DNA of 64,000 nucleotides from Mycobacterium colombiense (lineage in GTDB: Bacteria > Actinomycetota > Actinomycetes > Mycobacteriales > Mycobacteriaceae): positions 62,001 to 126,000 of the forward strand of contig NZ_LZSX01000008.1 of assembly GCF_001665835.1 (NCBI RefSeq). The letters are read 5' to 3'. Position numbers and translations under genes: made by a program. Under the pieces are notes generated by a model that made no database searches, was not told where the DNA came from, and saw only the letters and a program-made list of their open reading frames with translations. Position 1 is the first letter of the stretch. Each line of letters begins with the position of its first letter. Below, one piece after another: positions 25,937 to 36,159 of this stretch.

Positions 25937-27232
25937 TCAGCCGCGGGGAATGCCCGCCAGCTTGTCGGCGAACTTGGCCTCGGCGGCCGCCCGCAACCGC
26001 AGCAGATGTTCGGAGGGAAACAGATCGGGCGCGGGTTCACGGTCTTTCAGCAACAGCCTGCCCAGCGTGACCTTGTGCACTTCGGTCGGGCCATCGGCCA
26101 GCCCGAGCACGAACGACTCGACCAGGTACTGCACGAACGGCATCTCGTGCGTGGTGCCTAACGACCCGTGCACCTGAAGCGCCCGCGACGACACGTCATG
26201 CAGGACCTTCTGCATCATCGCCTTCACCGCCGAGATGTCGGCCCGCACGGCCTTGTAGTCGTTGAATTGGTCGATCTTCCAAGCCGTTTGAAGGGTCAAC
26301 AGGCGGAACGCCTCGATCTCCATCCACGAGTCGGCGACCATTTCCTGCACCAGTTGCTTGTTGGCCAGCGGCTCGCCCTGGGTGTAGCGCGACACCGCGC
26401 GCTCGCAGATCATGTCGTAGATCCGGCGGACCAGGCCCACGGTGCGCATCGCGTGGTGAATCCGCCCGCCGCCCAAGCGAGTCTGGGCGACCACGAACGC
26501 CCCGCCGCGCGGGCCCAACATATGATCGGCCGGGACGCGGACGTTTTCGTAGCGGACATAACCCTCGCGTCCACCGCCTGTCGGCTGGTAACCCAGCCCG
26601 ACGTCGCGCAGCACGTTGATGCCGGGGGTGTCGCCGGGAACGACGAACATCGAGTAGCGCTCATAGGGTGGCGCCTCCGGGTCGGTCATCGCCATCACGA
26701 TGATGAACGACGCCATCGAGGCGAACGACGAAAACCACTTCTCCCCGTTGATGACCCAGTGATCGCCGTCCTGCACCGCGGTGGTGCGAAACACCTTCGG
26801 GTCGGCCCCGCCCTGCGGCTCGGTCATCGAGAAACACGAGATGATGCGGTTGTCCAGCAGCGGCTCCAGGTAGCGCTCCTTGAGCTCGGGTGTGCCGTAG
26901 TGCGCCAGGATCTCGCTGTTGCCGGAATCGGGCGCCTGCGAGCCGAAGACGATCGGCGCGCATTCCGAGCGGCCCAGGATCTCGTTGAGCAGCGCCAATT
27001 TCACCTGCCCGTAGCCCGGACCGCCCAGGTGCGGGCCGAGGTGGGTGGCCCACAGCCCGCGCTTTTTCACCACCTCCTGCAGCGGCGGGATGAGCGCCTG
27101 CCGCACCGGGTCGTTCAGGTCGTGAGATTCCTTCACAATCAAGTCGATCGGCTCGCACTCCTCGCGCACGAAGCCTTCGACCCAGAGCAGTTGTTCTGCC
27201 CACTCCGGGTCGGTGGCGAAGTCCCACGACAT
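25937..27232 (-). CDS. Acyl-CoA dehydrogenase (FadE)
   Basis: A 431-residue FAD enzyme that introduces a 2,3-double bond into an acyl-CoA. The flavin-binding strand SCFSMTEPQGGADPKV and WVINGEKWFSS are typical, and the C-terminal region contains QVHGSLGTTHEMPF with DGPTEVHK. Sequence features resemble the CaiA-like mycobacterial FadEs used on branched or side-chain substrates. It is the last gene of a minus-strand operon with a CoA-transferase, a crotonase and a thiolase, which together make a short beta-oxidation module. Confidence 0.92.
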   Translation of the reverse strand: MSWDFATDPEWAEQLLWVEGFVREECEPIDLIVKESHDLNDPVRQALIPPLQEVVKKRGLWATHLGPHLGGPGYGQVKLALLNEILGRSECAPIVFGSQAPDSGNSEILAHYGTPELKERYLEPLLDNRIISCFSMTEPQGGADPKVFRTTAVQDGDHWVINGEKWFSSFASMASFIIVMAMTDPEAPPYERYSMFVVPGDTPGINVLRDVGLGYQPTGGGREGYVRYENVRVPADHMLGPRGGAFVVAQTRLGGGRIHHAMRTVGLVRRIYDMICERAVSRYTQGEPLANKQLVQEMVADSWMEIEAFRLLTLQTAWKIDQFNDYKAVRADISAVKAMMQKVLHDVSSRALQVHGSLGTTHEMPFVQYLVESFVLGLADGPTEVHKVTLGRLLLKDREPAPDLFPSEHLLRLRAAAEAKFADKLAGIPRG

Positions 27233-27235
27233 CTG

Positions 27236-28378
27236 TTACCCCTTCTCGCTCTGCGCCACCACGCCTGCGTCTTCCAGCTCGGTGATGGCCTGTGTGTCCA
27301 AACCCAGTTCGCCCAACAGCGCGCGGGTGTGATCGCCCGGCAACGACGGAGACGCCGGCGCAGCCGGACGGGTCCGGGAAAAGCGCGGCGCCGGAGCGGG
27401 TTGCGTGATGCCGTCGAGCTCGATGAACGTCTGCCGCGCGGCGTTGTGCGGATGCCGCGGCGCCTCGGTCAGCGAAAGCACCGGTGTCGCACAGCATCCC
27501 GGGGTATCGAGCAGACGCCCCCACTCGTCACGGCTCTTCTCGGCGAAGCGCGCGGCCAGCGCGGCCCGGTGGGCGGCCCACGCCGCCGGATTGCCATCGT
27601 CATGGGGCACATCCACATTCAGCCGGCCGCACAGTTCGGCGTAGAACTTCGGCTCCATCGCGCCGACGGCGATGTGGCCCCCGTCGGCAGTCGCGTAGGC
27701 CCCGTAGAAGTGAGCGGCGCCATCGAGCAGATTGTCCTGACGCCGGTCGTGCCACGTGCCGGCGGGAAGCATGCCGAAATACGGCGCCAGCAGGGCGGCG
27801 ACGCCGTCGACCATCGCCACGTCGAGGACCTGACCCGCACCCGACTCGCGGGCCTCGAGGATCGCGCTGAGCAACCCGACCGCCAACAGCATTCCGCCGC
27901 CGCCATAGTCGCCGACGAGATTCAGCGGCGGCACCGGTGATTCGGCGGTGCCGATGGCGTGCAGGGCGCCCGTCAGCGCAAGGTAGTTGATGTCGTGACC
28001 CGCGTGACCGGCCAGCGGCCCGTCCTGCCCGTAGCCGGTCATGCGGGCGTAGACCAGGCGGGGATTGCGTTCCCGCAGCGCGTCCGGACCGATGCCGAGG
28101 CGTTCGGCCACGCCGGGCCGGTACACGTCGACGAAGGCGTCGGCATTGGCGGCCAGCCGATGGACGAGGTCCCGGCCGCGCGGATCCTTCACGTCGGCCG
28201 CCAGTGACCGCTGGCTGCGACGGACCGTGTGGTCGACGGGCAGCGGGCCGTCCACGCCGGCCAGGGCGTCGATGCGGATCACATCGGCGCCCAAGTCTCC
28301 CAACAGCATTCCGCAAAACGGTGCGGGCCCCAATCCGCCCATCATGACGATGCGCACGCCGAGTAGGGGACCGGTCAT
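27236..28378 (-). CDS. Family III CoA-transferase (CaiB/BaiF, AMACR-like)
   Basis: A 380-residue protein of the family that either moves CoA between acids or, in AMACR/racemase members, epimerises 2-methylacyl-CoAs. The conserved Asp appears in AGHDINYLALTGAL (about residue 125), and GGLGPAPFCGMLLGDLGADV is the N-terminal signature. Start ATG 28378 overlaps the crotonase stop (ATGA). Together with the FadE, 4 bases downstream, it suggests activation or racemisation of a methyl-branched acyl chain. Transferase and racemase cannot be told apart here. Confidence 0.9.
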   Translation of the reverse strand: MTGPLLGVRIVMMGGLGPAPFCGMLLGDLGADVIRIDALAGVDGPLPVDHTVRRSQRSLAADVKDPRGRDLVHRLAANADAFVDVYRPGVAERLGIGPDALRERNPRLVYARMTGYGQDGPLAGHAGHDINYLALTGALHAIGTAESPVPPLNLVGDYGGGGMLLAVGLLSAILEARESGAGQVLDVAMVDGVAALLAPYFGMLPAGTWHDRRQDNLLDGAAHFYGAYATADGGHIAVGAMEPKFYAELCGRLNVDVPHDDGNPAAWAAHRAALAARFAEKSRDEWGRLLDTPGCCATPVLSLTEAPRHPHNAARQTFIELDGITQPAPAPRFSRTRPAAPASPSLPGDHTRALLGELGLDTQAITELEDAGVVAQSEKG

Positions 28379-29151
28379 GAAGACCACTTCTTGCGGCGAT
28401 CGGCCGCCTCGTCGGTCGCGTGCGAAATCACCTGATTGCGGTTCTCCATCTCCATGGCCGACGCCAGGCTGGTGGCGTCGGTGTTGACCTGAAGGGCGCG
28501 CTTGGTCAGTTGGGCTCCGAGCGGGGCATGGCTCGCGATCAGCGACGCCAATTCCACCGCGCGGTCGGCCAGCCGGTCCGGCTCGACGAGCTCACTGACC
28601 AGACCCCGTCGGTCGGCCTCGGTGGCCGACACGGTGCGCCCGGTGAGCATCCAGTCGGCGGCCACGCTGGTGCCGACGATGCGCGGCAGGTGATAGCTCA
28701 TGCCCATCTCGGCGCCAGAGAGCCCCAGCAGGATCGCGGCGTTGCCGAAAGACGCTGCGGCCGAGCAGATTCGGATGTCGGCGGCCAGGCACAGCGCCAG
28801 TCCCGCGCCCACGCAGGGGCCGTTGACCGCGGCGATGACGGGCTGCGGCAACGCGTGCACCGCTTCGGCGAGGGCGGCCATCCGCTCCTGAAAACGCATC
28901 CGGTCCAGCGCGGGCGCGCTGGCATCCAGCATGGAGGGGCCGAAGTCGCGCATGTCGATACCCGCACAGAACCCGCGTCCGGCGCCGGTCAACACGACGG
29001 CGCGCACCGAGCGGTCGACGGTCAAATCGCTCAAGGTCTGCCGCAATTCGGTTTGCATCGCCTCGTCGATGGCGTTGAGCCGCTGCGGGCGATTGAGCCG
29101 CAGGATGACGACCCCATCGCCGGGCCGGTCGAGCTCCACGGTGTCCGGCAT
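28375..29151 (-). CDS. Enoyl-CoA hydratase/isomerase (crotonase)
   Basis: A 258-residue crotonase: oxyanion-hole segments [14 protein letters not shown] (about residues 62-75) and [19 protein letters not shown], and LPRIVG in the C-terminal half. It hydrates or isomerises a 2-enoyl-CoA. The ATG at 29151 is used; GTG 29157, overlapping the thiolase stop, is an alternative adding two residues. Second gene of the operon, translationally coupled to its neighbours. Confidence 0.92.
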   Translation of the reverse strand: MPDTVELDRPGDGVVILRLNRPQRLNAIDEAMQTELRQTLSDLTVDRSVRAVVLTGAGRGFCAGIDMRDFGPSMLDASAPALDRMRFQERMAALAEAVHALPQPVIAAVNGPCVGAGLALCLAADIRICSAAASFGNAAILLGLSGAEMGMSYHLPRIVGTSVAADWMLTGRTVSATEADRRGLVSELVEPDRLADRAVELASLIASHAPLGAQLTKRALQVNTDATSLASAMEMENRNQVISHATDEAADRRKKWSS

Positions 29152-29153
29152 GG

Positions 29154-30302
<1,149 letters not shown>

Positions 30303-30467
30303 GCCGTGCAGTCCGCCGTCCGGGCGGCCACGCCCGCGGGGCGTGCGGACCGCGTCGAGAATCCAGGCGTCGATGATGGACTCCGATCGTCGTGGGTCGG
30401 GCGTTGCAAGGGTCGGCGGACGGCACTGGTCACCCGCGATCGTAATCGGTCTCTCGACTGCGGAGAA
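30303..30467 (-). other. In-frame upstream extension of the thiolase without a standard start
   Basis: This stretch is read in the thiolase frame and encodes the missing N-terminal thiolase strand, including DAVRTPRGRGRPDGG. It is bounded by a TAG at 30470-30468 and contains no ATG, GTG or TTG codon. I list it separately so that the coding part is not lost; see the thiolase entry. Confidence 0.6.
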
Positions 30468-30478
30468 CTACCTTCTCC
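30462..30478. promoter_or_regulatory. Inverted repeat upstream of the thiolase operon
   Basis: GGAGAA (30462-30467) and TTCTCC (30473-30478) are perfect arms around five bases, just upstream of the thiolase coding region and 115 bases before the divergent F420 gene. It could be an operator for either; it does not match the KstR or KstR2 consensus that I know. Confidence 0.35.
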
Positions 30479-30593
30479 AAAATGGCGAAGCTGTTCTCGC
30501 GCGGCGGTGAGACCGGCGCCGGGCTGCGGTGCTCTGGTCTATACGCGCCCGCGGGCGGCGCATAACAGGGTGCTCAGCGGGTAGCCCGGCGCC

Positions 30594-31550
30594 ATGACCA
30601 AGATCGGATACTTTCTCACCTGCGAGCAATTCGGCCCCAAGGAACTCATCCACCAGGCCAAGCGTGCGGAGGACGCCGGATTCGAGGCGCTGTGGATCTC
30701 AGATCACTATCACCCCTGGAACGACGAGCAGGGGCAGAGCCCGTTCGTGTGGGGAGTGATCGGTGCGCTGTCGGAGGCGACGTCGTTGCCGGTCAGCACC
30801 GCCGTCACCTGCCCGACCATGCGAATCCACCCGGCGATCATCGCGCAGGCGTCGGCCACCGCGGCCGTGCAACTCGAGGGACGCTTCGTGCTCGGGGTGG
30901 GCAGCGGAGAGGCCCTCAACGAACACATTCTGGGCGATCCCTGGCCGTCCGCCGGAGTGCGCCTAGAGATGCTGGAGGAGTCGATCGACGTCATTCGCAA
31001 GCTGCACAAGGGGGGTGAGGTGAGCCACCACGGCAAGCATTACGAGGTGCAGGAGGCGCAGGTCTACACCCGGCCGGAGCAACCGGTGCCGATCTATGTG
31101 TCCGCGTTCGGCCCGCAAGCCGTCGAGCTGGCGGCCCGCATCGGCGACGGCTACAGCATCGCCATGCCCGACGGCGACCTGGTCAGGAAATTCCGGGAGG
31201 CAGGCGGCGGCGACAAACCGGTGCAGGGCGGTACAAAGGTGTGCTGGGACGAGGACGCCGACGCCGCCCTGAAGACCGCGCACCGGTTGTGGGCCAACGA
31301 GGGTCTGCCCGGCCAGACGTCGCAAATCTTGCCGCGCCCCAAGGATTTCGCGGCACTGCAGTCGCTGGTGCCGCCCGAGACGGTGGCCGAGAGCGTCGCG
31401 TGCGGCCCGGATCCCGAAAAGCACATCGCCCAGGTCCGCGAGTACATCGACGCCGGCGTCGACGAGATCTACGTGCAGCAGATCGGCCCCGACATGGAGG
31501 GGTTCTTCGCGGCGTGGGAGCAGGGCGTGCTGCCGGAACTGCGCGGGTAG
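30594..31550 (+). CDS. LLM-class F420-dependent oxidoreductase (Fgd-like)
   Basis: A 318-residue TIM-barrel protein related to F420-dependent glucose-6-phosphate dehydrogenase. ISDHYHPWNDEQGQSPFVWG and GVGSGEALNEHILGDPWP correspond to F420- and substrate-binding segments of Fgd1. It probably uses F420 with an alcohol or sugar-like substrate; the best guess is a member of the Fgd-related (TIGR03557) group rather than Fgd1 itself. Single gene, divergent from the thiolase operon, facing the SDR. Confidence 0.88.
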   Translation: MTKIGYFLTCEQFGPKELIHQAKRAEDAGFEALWISDHYHPWNDEQGQSPFVWGVIGALSEATSLPVSTAVTCPTMRIHPAIIAQASATAAVQLEGRFVLGVGSGEALNEHILGDPWPSAGVRLEMLEESIDVIRKLHKGGEVSHHGKHYEVQEAQVYTRPEQPVPIYVSAFGPQAVELAARIGDGYSIAMPDGDLVRKFREAGGGDKPVQGGTKVCWDEDADAALKTAHRLWANEGLPGQTSQILPRPKDFAALQSLVPPETVAESVACGPDPEKHIAQVREYIDAGVDEIYVQQIGPDMEGFFAAWEQGVLPELRG

Positions 31551-31553
31551 GGA

Positions 31554-32384
31554 TCAGCCCTCGAAGTCGGTGCTGCTGGTGAGCTCTTCCCATTTTCGAA
31601 TCTCGGCGGCCCGCGCGTCCGCTGTGTAGCGGTAGGCGGCCAGCGCGTCCGGCCCGAGCAACAAAAACGCCGGCGGCTCAGGCGATTCGACGGCCGCGAT
31701 GATGGCGTTGCCGGCCTTGGCGGGGTCGCCGGGCTGATTGCCATGCATGGTGTCGTTTTCCTTGCGCCGCTGGCCCGCGGTGGCGGCGTAGTCATCGATG
31801 ACGGTGGCCGACTGGGACAGCGAGCGGCCGGCAAAGTCGGTGCGGAAAGCGCCGGGTTCGACGATGGTCACCGAAATGCCCAGCGGGACAAGTTCACCGC
31901 GAAGGGCTCCGCTGATGCCTTCGATCGCGGCCTTCGCCGCCGAGTAGTAGCCGGACCCCACCGGGGTCAGCTGGGCGCCGATCGAGGAGATGTTCACGAT
32001 GGCGCCGCTGCGCCGCGCCCGCATGCCGGGCAGCACCGCCTTGATCATGGCGACGGTGCCGAAGAAATGCGTCTCGAACAGTGCGCGGACGTCGGCGTCG
32101 TCGCCCTCCTCGACCGCGGCGCGATAGCCGTAGCCGGCGTTGTTGACCAGCACGTCGATGTCACCGAATCGCTCGATCGCCTGCCGCACGGCCGAGGCGA
32201 CCTGTGCGGGGTCGGTGACATCCAGGGCGGCGGTGAGCACCCGCTCGGGTGCGGTCTCGGCAAGGTCGGCAACCTTGGCGGCGTCCCGTGCGGTGACGAC
32301 GGCGTTGTGGCCGGCGCCGATGACGGCTTTAGCGAGTGCGCGGCCGAGCCCGGTCGAGCAGCCGGTGATGAGCCAGGTCGACAT
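31554..32384 (-). CDS. SDR family oxidoreductase
   Basis: A 276-residue SDR with TGCSTGLGRALA, NNAGYGYRAAVEE and a YSAAK catalytic pair. The motif TGCSTGLG and the C-terminal part place it in the 17-beta-HSD-like group with broad substrates. AAAGGAGAGTC precedes the ATG at 32384. It converges on the F420 gene with a three-base gap; ppk2 lies just upstream on the same strand. Confidence 0.88.
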   Translation of the reverse strand: MSTWLITGCSTGLGRALAKAVIGAGHNAVVTARDAAKVADLAETAPERVLTAALDVTDPAQVASAVRQAIERFGDIDVLVNNAGYGYRAAVEEGDDADVRALFETHFFGTVAMIKAVLPGMRARRSGAIVNISSIGAQLTPVGSGYYSAAKAAIEGISGALRGELVPLGISVTIVEPGAFRTDFAGRSLSQSATVIDDYAATAGQRRKENDTMHGNQPGDPAKAGNAIIAAVESPEPPAFLLLGPDALAAYRYTADARAAEIRKWEELTSSTDFEG

Positions 32385-32410
32385 GACTCTCCTTTCAGTC
32401 GGGTCGCAGC

Positions 32411-33289
32411 TCAGTCGGTCAACGCCCGGCCCACGATATTGGGGTCCGGCTCGCCCACCAGCTCGTGATCCTTGTCGTCATAGTCGGATTTGGCGAGAAC
32501 GTAGCGCATCGCGTTGATCCGGGCCCGCTTCTTGTCGTTGCTCCTTACCACGATCCACGGCGCGGCCTCGGTATCTGTCGCCTCGAACATCGCCTCCTTC
32601 GCGGCGGTGTAGTCGTCCCACCTGTTGATCGACTCCATGTCCATCGGCGAGAACTTCCATTGGCGCACCGGGTCGACCAACCGGATGGCGAAACGGGTGC
32701 GCTGCTCGGCGGGTGAGACCGAGCACCAGAACTTCGTCAGGTTTATCCCGTTGTCGACGAGCATCTGCTCGACGAGCGGCGCCTGCTCCATGAATTCGGC
32801 GTATTGGTCTGGGGTGCAGAATCCCATCACCCTCTCGACACCGGCGCGGTTGTACCACGACCGGTCGAACAACACGATCTCGCCGCCGGCCGGCATGTGG
32901 TTGATGTAACGCTGGAAATACCACTGCGTTTGTTCGCGTTCGGAGGGCTTCTCCAGTGCCACCACCCGTGCGCCGCGCGGATTGAGGTGCTCCATGAACC
33001 GCCGAATGGTGCCGCCCTTTCCGGCGGCGTCACGTCCCTCGAACACGATCACGTGCCTGCCTCCGGTGCGTTTGGCGTGATTTTGTAACTTCAGCAGCTC
33101 GACTTGTAAGCGCCGTTTCAGCCGCTCGTACTCGTCGCGCGGCATTCGGTGGTCGTAGGGGTAGCGCTCGCGCCACGTGTCGACGTATTTGCCCTCGCGG
33201 TCGAGCAGGACCGGGTCGTCGTCATCACGGTCGTCCACGGTGTACCCGTGTTCGGGGGTCGACAAGGCGTCCAGATCGATATCGGTCAT
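32411..33289 (-). CDS. ppk2: Polyphosphate kinase 2
   Basis: A 292-residue PPK2 that transfers phosphate between polyphosphate and nucleotides. Walker A GRDAAGKGG is at residues 85-93, the following EHLNPRGARVVALEKPS loop is diagnostic, and Walker B/lid is VLFDRSWYNRAGVERV (about 139-154). It is a single-domain, class I PPK2-like enzyme; ADP versus GDP preference cannot be read from sequence. The 26-base gap to the next gene suggests cotranscription with the SDR. Confidence 0.95.
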   Translation of the reverse strand: MTDIDLDALSTPEHGYTVDDRDDDDPVLLDREGKYVDTWRERYPYDHRMPRDEYERLKRRLQVELLKLQNHAKRTGGRHVIVFEGRDAAGKGGTIRRFMEHLNPRGARVVALEKPSEREQTQWYFQRYINHMPAGGEIVLFDRSWYNRAGVERVMGFCTPDQYAEFMEQAPLVEQMLVDNGINLTKFWCSVSPAEQRTRFAIRLVDPVRQWKFSPMDMESINRWDDYTAAKEAMFEATDTEAAPWIVVRSNDKKRARINAMRYVLAKSDYDDKDHELVGEPDPNIVGRALTD

Positions 33290-33318
33290 AGTTCGACGCT
33301 ATCGGCCTTGTCGACCCC

Positions 33319-33999
33319 TTACCCGCCGAAGGCCGGGCCGTCGAATCGATCTCGGGTGATGAAGTCTGCGACCGGCCGGCGGCGCAGTTTGGTCAGCTGC
33401 CGCACCGGCTTTCCGACCGGCACGACGGCGGCCACCGCGTGCCGCTCGGGGATGCCCAGCAGTTCGCGGACGTGTTCTTCGGCCGCGATGGCCATCGTCG
33501 TGATGGTGCCGCCGTAGCCCTCGCTACGCGCGGCGAGCAAGATGTTCCAGATCAGCGGGTAGACCGAGGCCCCGCCGGCGATACCGACGCGGTCCAGGTT
33601 CTGGTCGATGGCGGCGACAACGGCCAGGTCGACCGAAACCACGAGGACGACAGGCGCTTTGGCGATCGGCGCCACGAACGTCTCGGGGATCTCGGTCGCG
33701 TCGATGACGTCTTGCGGCACGCCGCTGGGATGAACCGAATTCCAAGGGTTTTCATCCGCCTGCAACTGGGCGAAGTAGCGGCGAGCGGCGGGCCTGCCGA
33801 GTTCGGCCAGTCGGCGGCGGACCGTTTCGTCGCGCACCACGGTGACATGGGCGCCCTGCCTGTTGCCGCCGCTGGGAGCGAACCGGGCGTTGTCGAATAT
33901 GCGCCCCAGCACCTCGTCGGGCAACGGATCGTCGGTGAATTCCCGTGCCGCGAAAGTCGTTCGCATCACGTCGTATAGCTGCATGGCGGGACGGCTCAT
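33319..33999 (-). CDS. Nitroreductase-family FMN oxidoreductase
   Basis: A 226-residue nitroreductase: R-R-type FMN site in FAAREFTDDPL, ARFAPSGGNRQGAHV (phosphate contact), and GYGGTITTMA in the C-terminal half. It reduces nitro, quinone or enone compounds with NAD(P)H. The ATG at 33999 touches the stop of the Hsp70-like gene (TGATG), so translation is coupled; a longer start at 34017 would overlap more. Substrate unknown. Confidence 0.87.
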   Translation of the reverse strand: MSRPAMQLYDVMRTTFAAREFTDDPLPDEVLGRIFDNARFAPSGGNRQGAHVTVVRDETVRRRLAELGRPAARRYFAQLQADENPWNSVHPSGVPQDVIDATEIPETFVAPIAKAPVVLVVSVDLAVVAAIDQNLDRVGIAGGASVYPLIWNILLAARSEGYGGTITTMAIAAEEHVRELLGIPERHAVAAVVPVGKPVRQLTKLRRRPVADFITRDRFDGPAFGG

Positions 34000-35516
34000 C
34001 AACTCGCGGACGCGCACCGCTCCAGGCGGAAGGTGCGTTCGAACCCGGCCGGCTTCGTCGTCAGCGTCACTTCCACCGCACCGCTGGGGGCGATGACGTA
34101 GCGCTCCTCGACGTCGGGCCCGTCCGTCCAGCGGCCGACCGGCTGACGCCCGAGGTCGTCGCGGTCGTAGAGGGCCGGGTCGAACGGAAACAGCACCGGG
34201 TCATAGGGCGTGACGTCGCCGTCGGGACGCCCGTTGACCAGGCGGCTGCATTCCACGAACCGGAAGTGCCCGATGTTGTGCGCCGCTCGATATTTTCGCT
34301 TCACCACTAGCGGGGATCGCCCGTCGGCCGGAAGCGAAACGTCCTTGCACACGATCGGGTCGAAGACGACACCGGCGCCGGCCTCGGCCTCCCGGAATAC
34401 CCCGAAGTTCCTCGAGAACCGTTCGGACAGCGCAAAACCGGACTCCTTGTCCAGAAAGACGGCGAGTCCGATGGCGGTGGCGGCGAAGGGGTGCGGCGAG
34501 CGTTTCACCCGCTTCTCGCCGAAGGTGCTGCGCAGCATCCGGGACACCAGCGGGAAGCCGCCGGCCCCGCCGACGACGTAGATGCCCGCCACCTCCGACC
34601 AGTCCACGTCCTTGCGGGCGCGCGCCGGATCGTGCAGAACCCGGTTGAGCAACTCCGTCGTCTGGTCGACCAGGGGCGCGCACACCGCGTAGACGTCGTC
34701 GATGGGGCAGGAGAACGGGGGCCGATCGACCGCGGACAGGTCCACCAGAAAGCGGCGCGTCTGCGGTCCGACGGCCTCTTTGCGGGCGGCGCACTCCTCG
34801 GCCAGCAGACCGCGCTCGGCGGCGCCGAGGCCGGGCAGGTTGGCGCCGGCCAGCACCAGCTCCACGATCGCCTCGTCGAAGTCGTCACCGCCGAGGCGCT
34901 GAATGCCCTCGCTGATGACGACCTCGTTCGCGTGCCCGGTCATCTTCAGCAGCGACGCGTCGAATGTGCCGCCGCCCAGGTCGTAGATCAGGACGTATTC
35001 GCGCTTGGCGGTGATGGTGGATCGGTACCGGTGGGCGTATTCCAGGCTCGCGGCGGACGGCTCGTTGAGCAGCGCGACGACGTGAAAACCCGCGGCCACG
35101 TAGGCATCCAGGGTCAGCAGGCGCTGGGCGCTCGACGCGTTGGCCGGCACGCTGATCGCGGCTTCGATGCCTTCGCCCGGCGCCAGGGTGACGTTCGAGT
35201 GCCGCTGCAGATCGGTTTTCAGCTGGGCCAGGAAGCCGGTCAGGAGATCGGCCAGCCGATAGTCACGGCCCGCGAGGGTGACCCCGGTCTGGGGACCGGC
35301 ATCGTTGAGCAAGCGTTTGAACGAGCGCAACACCGACCATCCCGGTTCGTGGCGGACGGCGGCGGCGTCCGCGCCGAAGCGCAACTCCCCGGCGGCGTTG
35401 GCGGCGACGAGCGACGGCGACGCATCCACGCCCTCGAAGGAGACGACGGGATAGTTGCCCCGGTCCACGGCCGCGACGACGGTGTGGGTGGTGCCAAAGT
35501 CGATGCCGACTCTCAT
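33999..35516 (-). CDS. Hsp70-family ATPase without canonical substrate domain
   Basis: A 505-residue protein with the actin/Hsp70 ATPase: phosphate 1 GIDFGTTHTVVAA at the start, phosphate 2 LIYDLGGGTFDASLL (about 186-200), and adenosine motif VVGGAGGFPLV (about 318-328). After about residue 360 it carries a non-DnaK C-terminal part of ~140 residues, short for a peptide-binding domain plus lid. So it is a chaperone-like ATPase with its own client or partner. The coupled nitroreductase downstream may be a client. No grpE or dnaJ is nearby. Confidence 0.85.
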   Translation of the reverse strand: MRVGIDFGTTHTVVAAVDRGNYPVVSFEGVDASPSLVAANAAGELRFGADAAAVRHEPGWSVLRSFKRLLNDAGPQTGVTLAGRDYRLADLLTGFLAQLKTDLQRHSNVTLAPGEGIEAAISVPANASSAQRLLTLDAYVAAGFHVVALLNEPSAASLEYAHRYRSTITAKREYVLIYDLGGGTFDASLLKMTGHANEVVISEGIQRLGGDDFDEAIVELVLAGANLPGLGAAERGLLAEECAARKEAVGPQTRRFLVDLSAVDRPPFSCPIDDVYAVCAPLVDQTTELLNRVLHDPARARKDVDWSEVAGIYVVGGAGGFPLVSRMLRSTFGEKRVKRSPHPFAATAIGLAVFLDKESGFALSERFSRNFGVFREAEAGAGVVFDPIVCKDVSLPADGRSPLVVKRKYRAAHNIGHFRFVECSRLVNGRPDGDVTPYDPVLFPFDPALYDRDDLGRQPVGRWTDGPDVEERYVIAPSGAVEVTLTTKPAGFERTFRLERCASAS

Positions 35517-35585
35517 CGCGCAAGTTTAGGACCGCGACGCGGGCTTGGGCATGACCTTTTTGCGCGGCGTGCCGTCCGCGTTCGC

Positions 35586-35702
35586 TCAGTCCTCGAAATG
35601 GCGCTCGTAGTCGTTGCGCTCGAGCCACCACTGCAGGTTGTAGGTCCCCATTCCGAGCAGCAGCATCAACCCAACGCAGGCGACGCTGACGATCGCGGTC
35701 AC
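35586..35702 (-). CDS. 38-residue single-TM small protein
   Basis: An overlooked small frame: GTG 35702 overlaps the stop of the 127-residue gene by four bases (GTGA) and ends at TGA 35586-35588. It encodes one hydrophobic helix (TAIVSVACVGLMLLLGMG) then an aromatic, charged C-terminus (YNLQWWLERNDYERHFED). The coupling to the upstream gene and the textbook membrane-anchor layout support it. From memory, related short proteins occur beside cstA in other mycobacteria; function unknown. Confidence 0.65.
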   Translation of the reverse strand: MTAIVSVACVGLMLLLGMGTYNLQWWLERNDYERHFED

Positions 35703-36082
35703 AGCCTGTCCATTTCGCGCGCCATGCGGGCGTCCTCGATGTAGACGATCCGCGCCGGGTAGTGGGGGTGCCGCGGCTCATCCGCGTCCGGGGCCATCCG
35801 CCGGAGCGCGGCGGCGATCCGGCCGGCGAGGGCGGCGCGGTGCGTTCCCTGGACGGCGGCGGTGCCGAAGAGCACCTGTTGGGTGCTGATCAGGACCTCG
35901 GCGGGTGCCGCTTCGACCGAGGACGCCGCCGGGGACGGTTGCGCAATGGGCCGGTGGACGGTGTCGGATGCGGTCGGGAGTCCCGTTGGCGTGACCAGCA
36001 TTTCGTCCACCTTCTTCGCGTTGCGGCCCGGTTGACCAGGTAGGTCTGCCGGCGATGCAGTCAACGTAAGGTCGGCGACCAT
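35699..36082 (-). CDS. Conserved mycobacterial hypothetical protein
   Basis: A 127-residue soluble protein I do not recognise. The N-terminal half is rich in Pro, Ala and Thr and looks disordered; the C-terminal half (about residues 62-127) is predicted to fold, with VLISTQQVLFGTAAVQGTHRAALAGRIAAAL and a basic PHYPARIVYIEDARMAREM end. It sits between cstA and the 38-residue protein on the same strand, coupled to the latter. Confidence 0.6.
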   Translation of the reverse strand: MVADLTLTASPADLPGQPGRNAKKVDEMLVTPTGLPTASDTVHRPIAQPSPAASSVEAAPAEVLISTQQVLFGTAAVQGTHRAALAGRIAAALRRMAPDADEPRHPHYPARIVYIEDARMAREMDRL

Positions 36083-36094
36083 TGATAGGCACGC

Positions 36095-36106
36095 GTAGTC
36101 GACTAC
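36095..36106. promoter_or_regulatory. 12-base perfect palindrome upstream of the 127-residue gene
   Basis: GTAGTCGACTAC is fully self-complementary. It lies 13 bases before the start at 36082 and 54 bases past the cstA stop, so it is a candidate operator for the two small genes. Confidence 0.4.
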
Positions 36107-36159
36107 CTGTTTGCGCGCGGCTCGCTACGGCACCTCGGCAGGTAATGGTCAGCGGGCGG

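Noticed and set aside
26168..27940. A 590-codon plus-strand frame opposite the FadE and CoA-transferase genes
   Set aside because: No motif; the minus-strand operon is supported by overlaps and catalytic residues.
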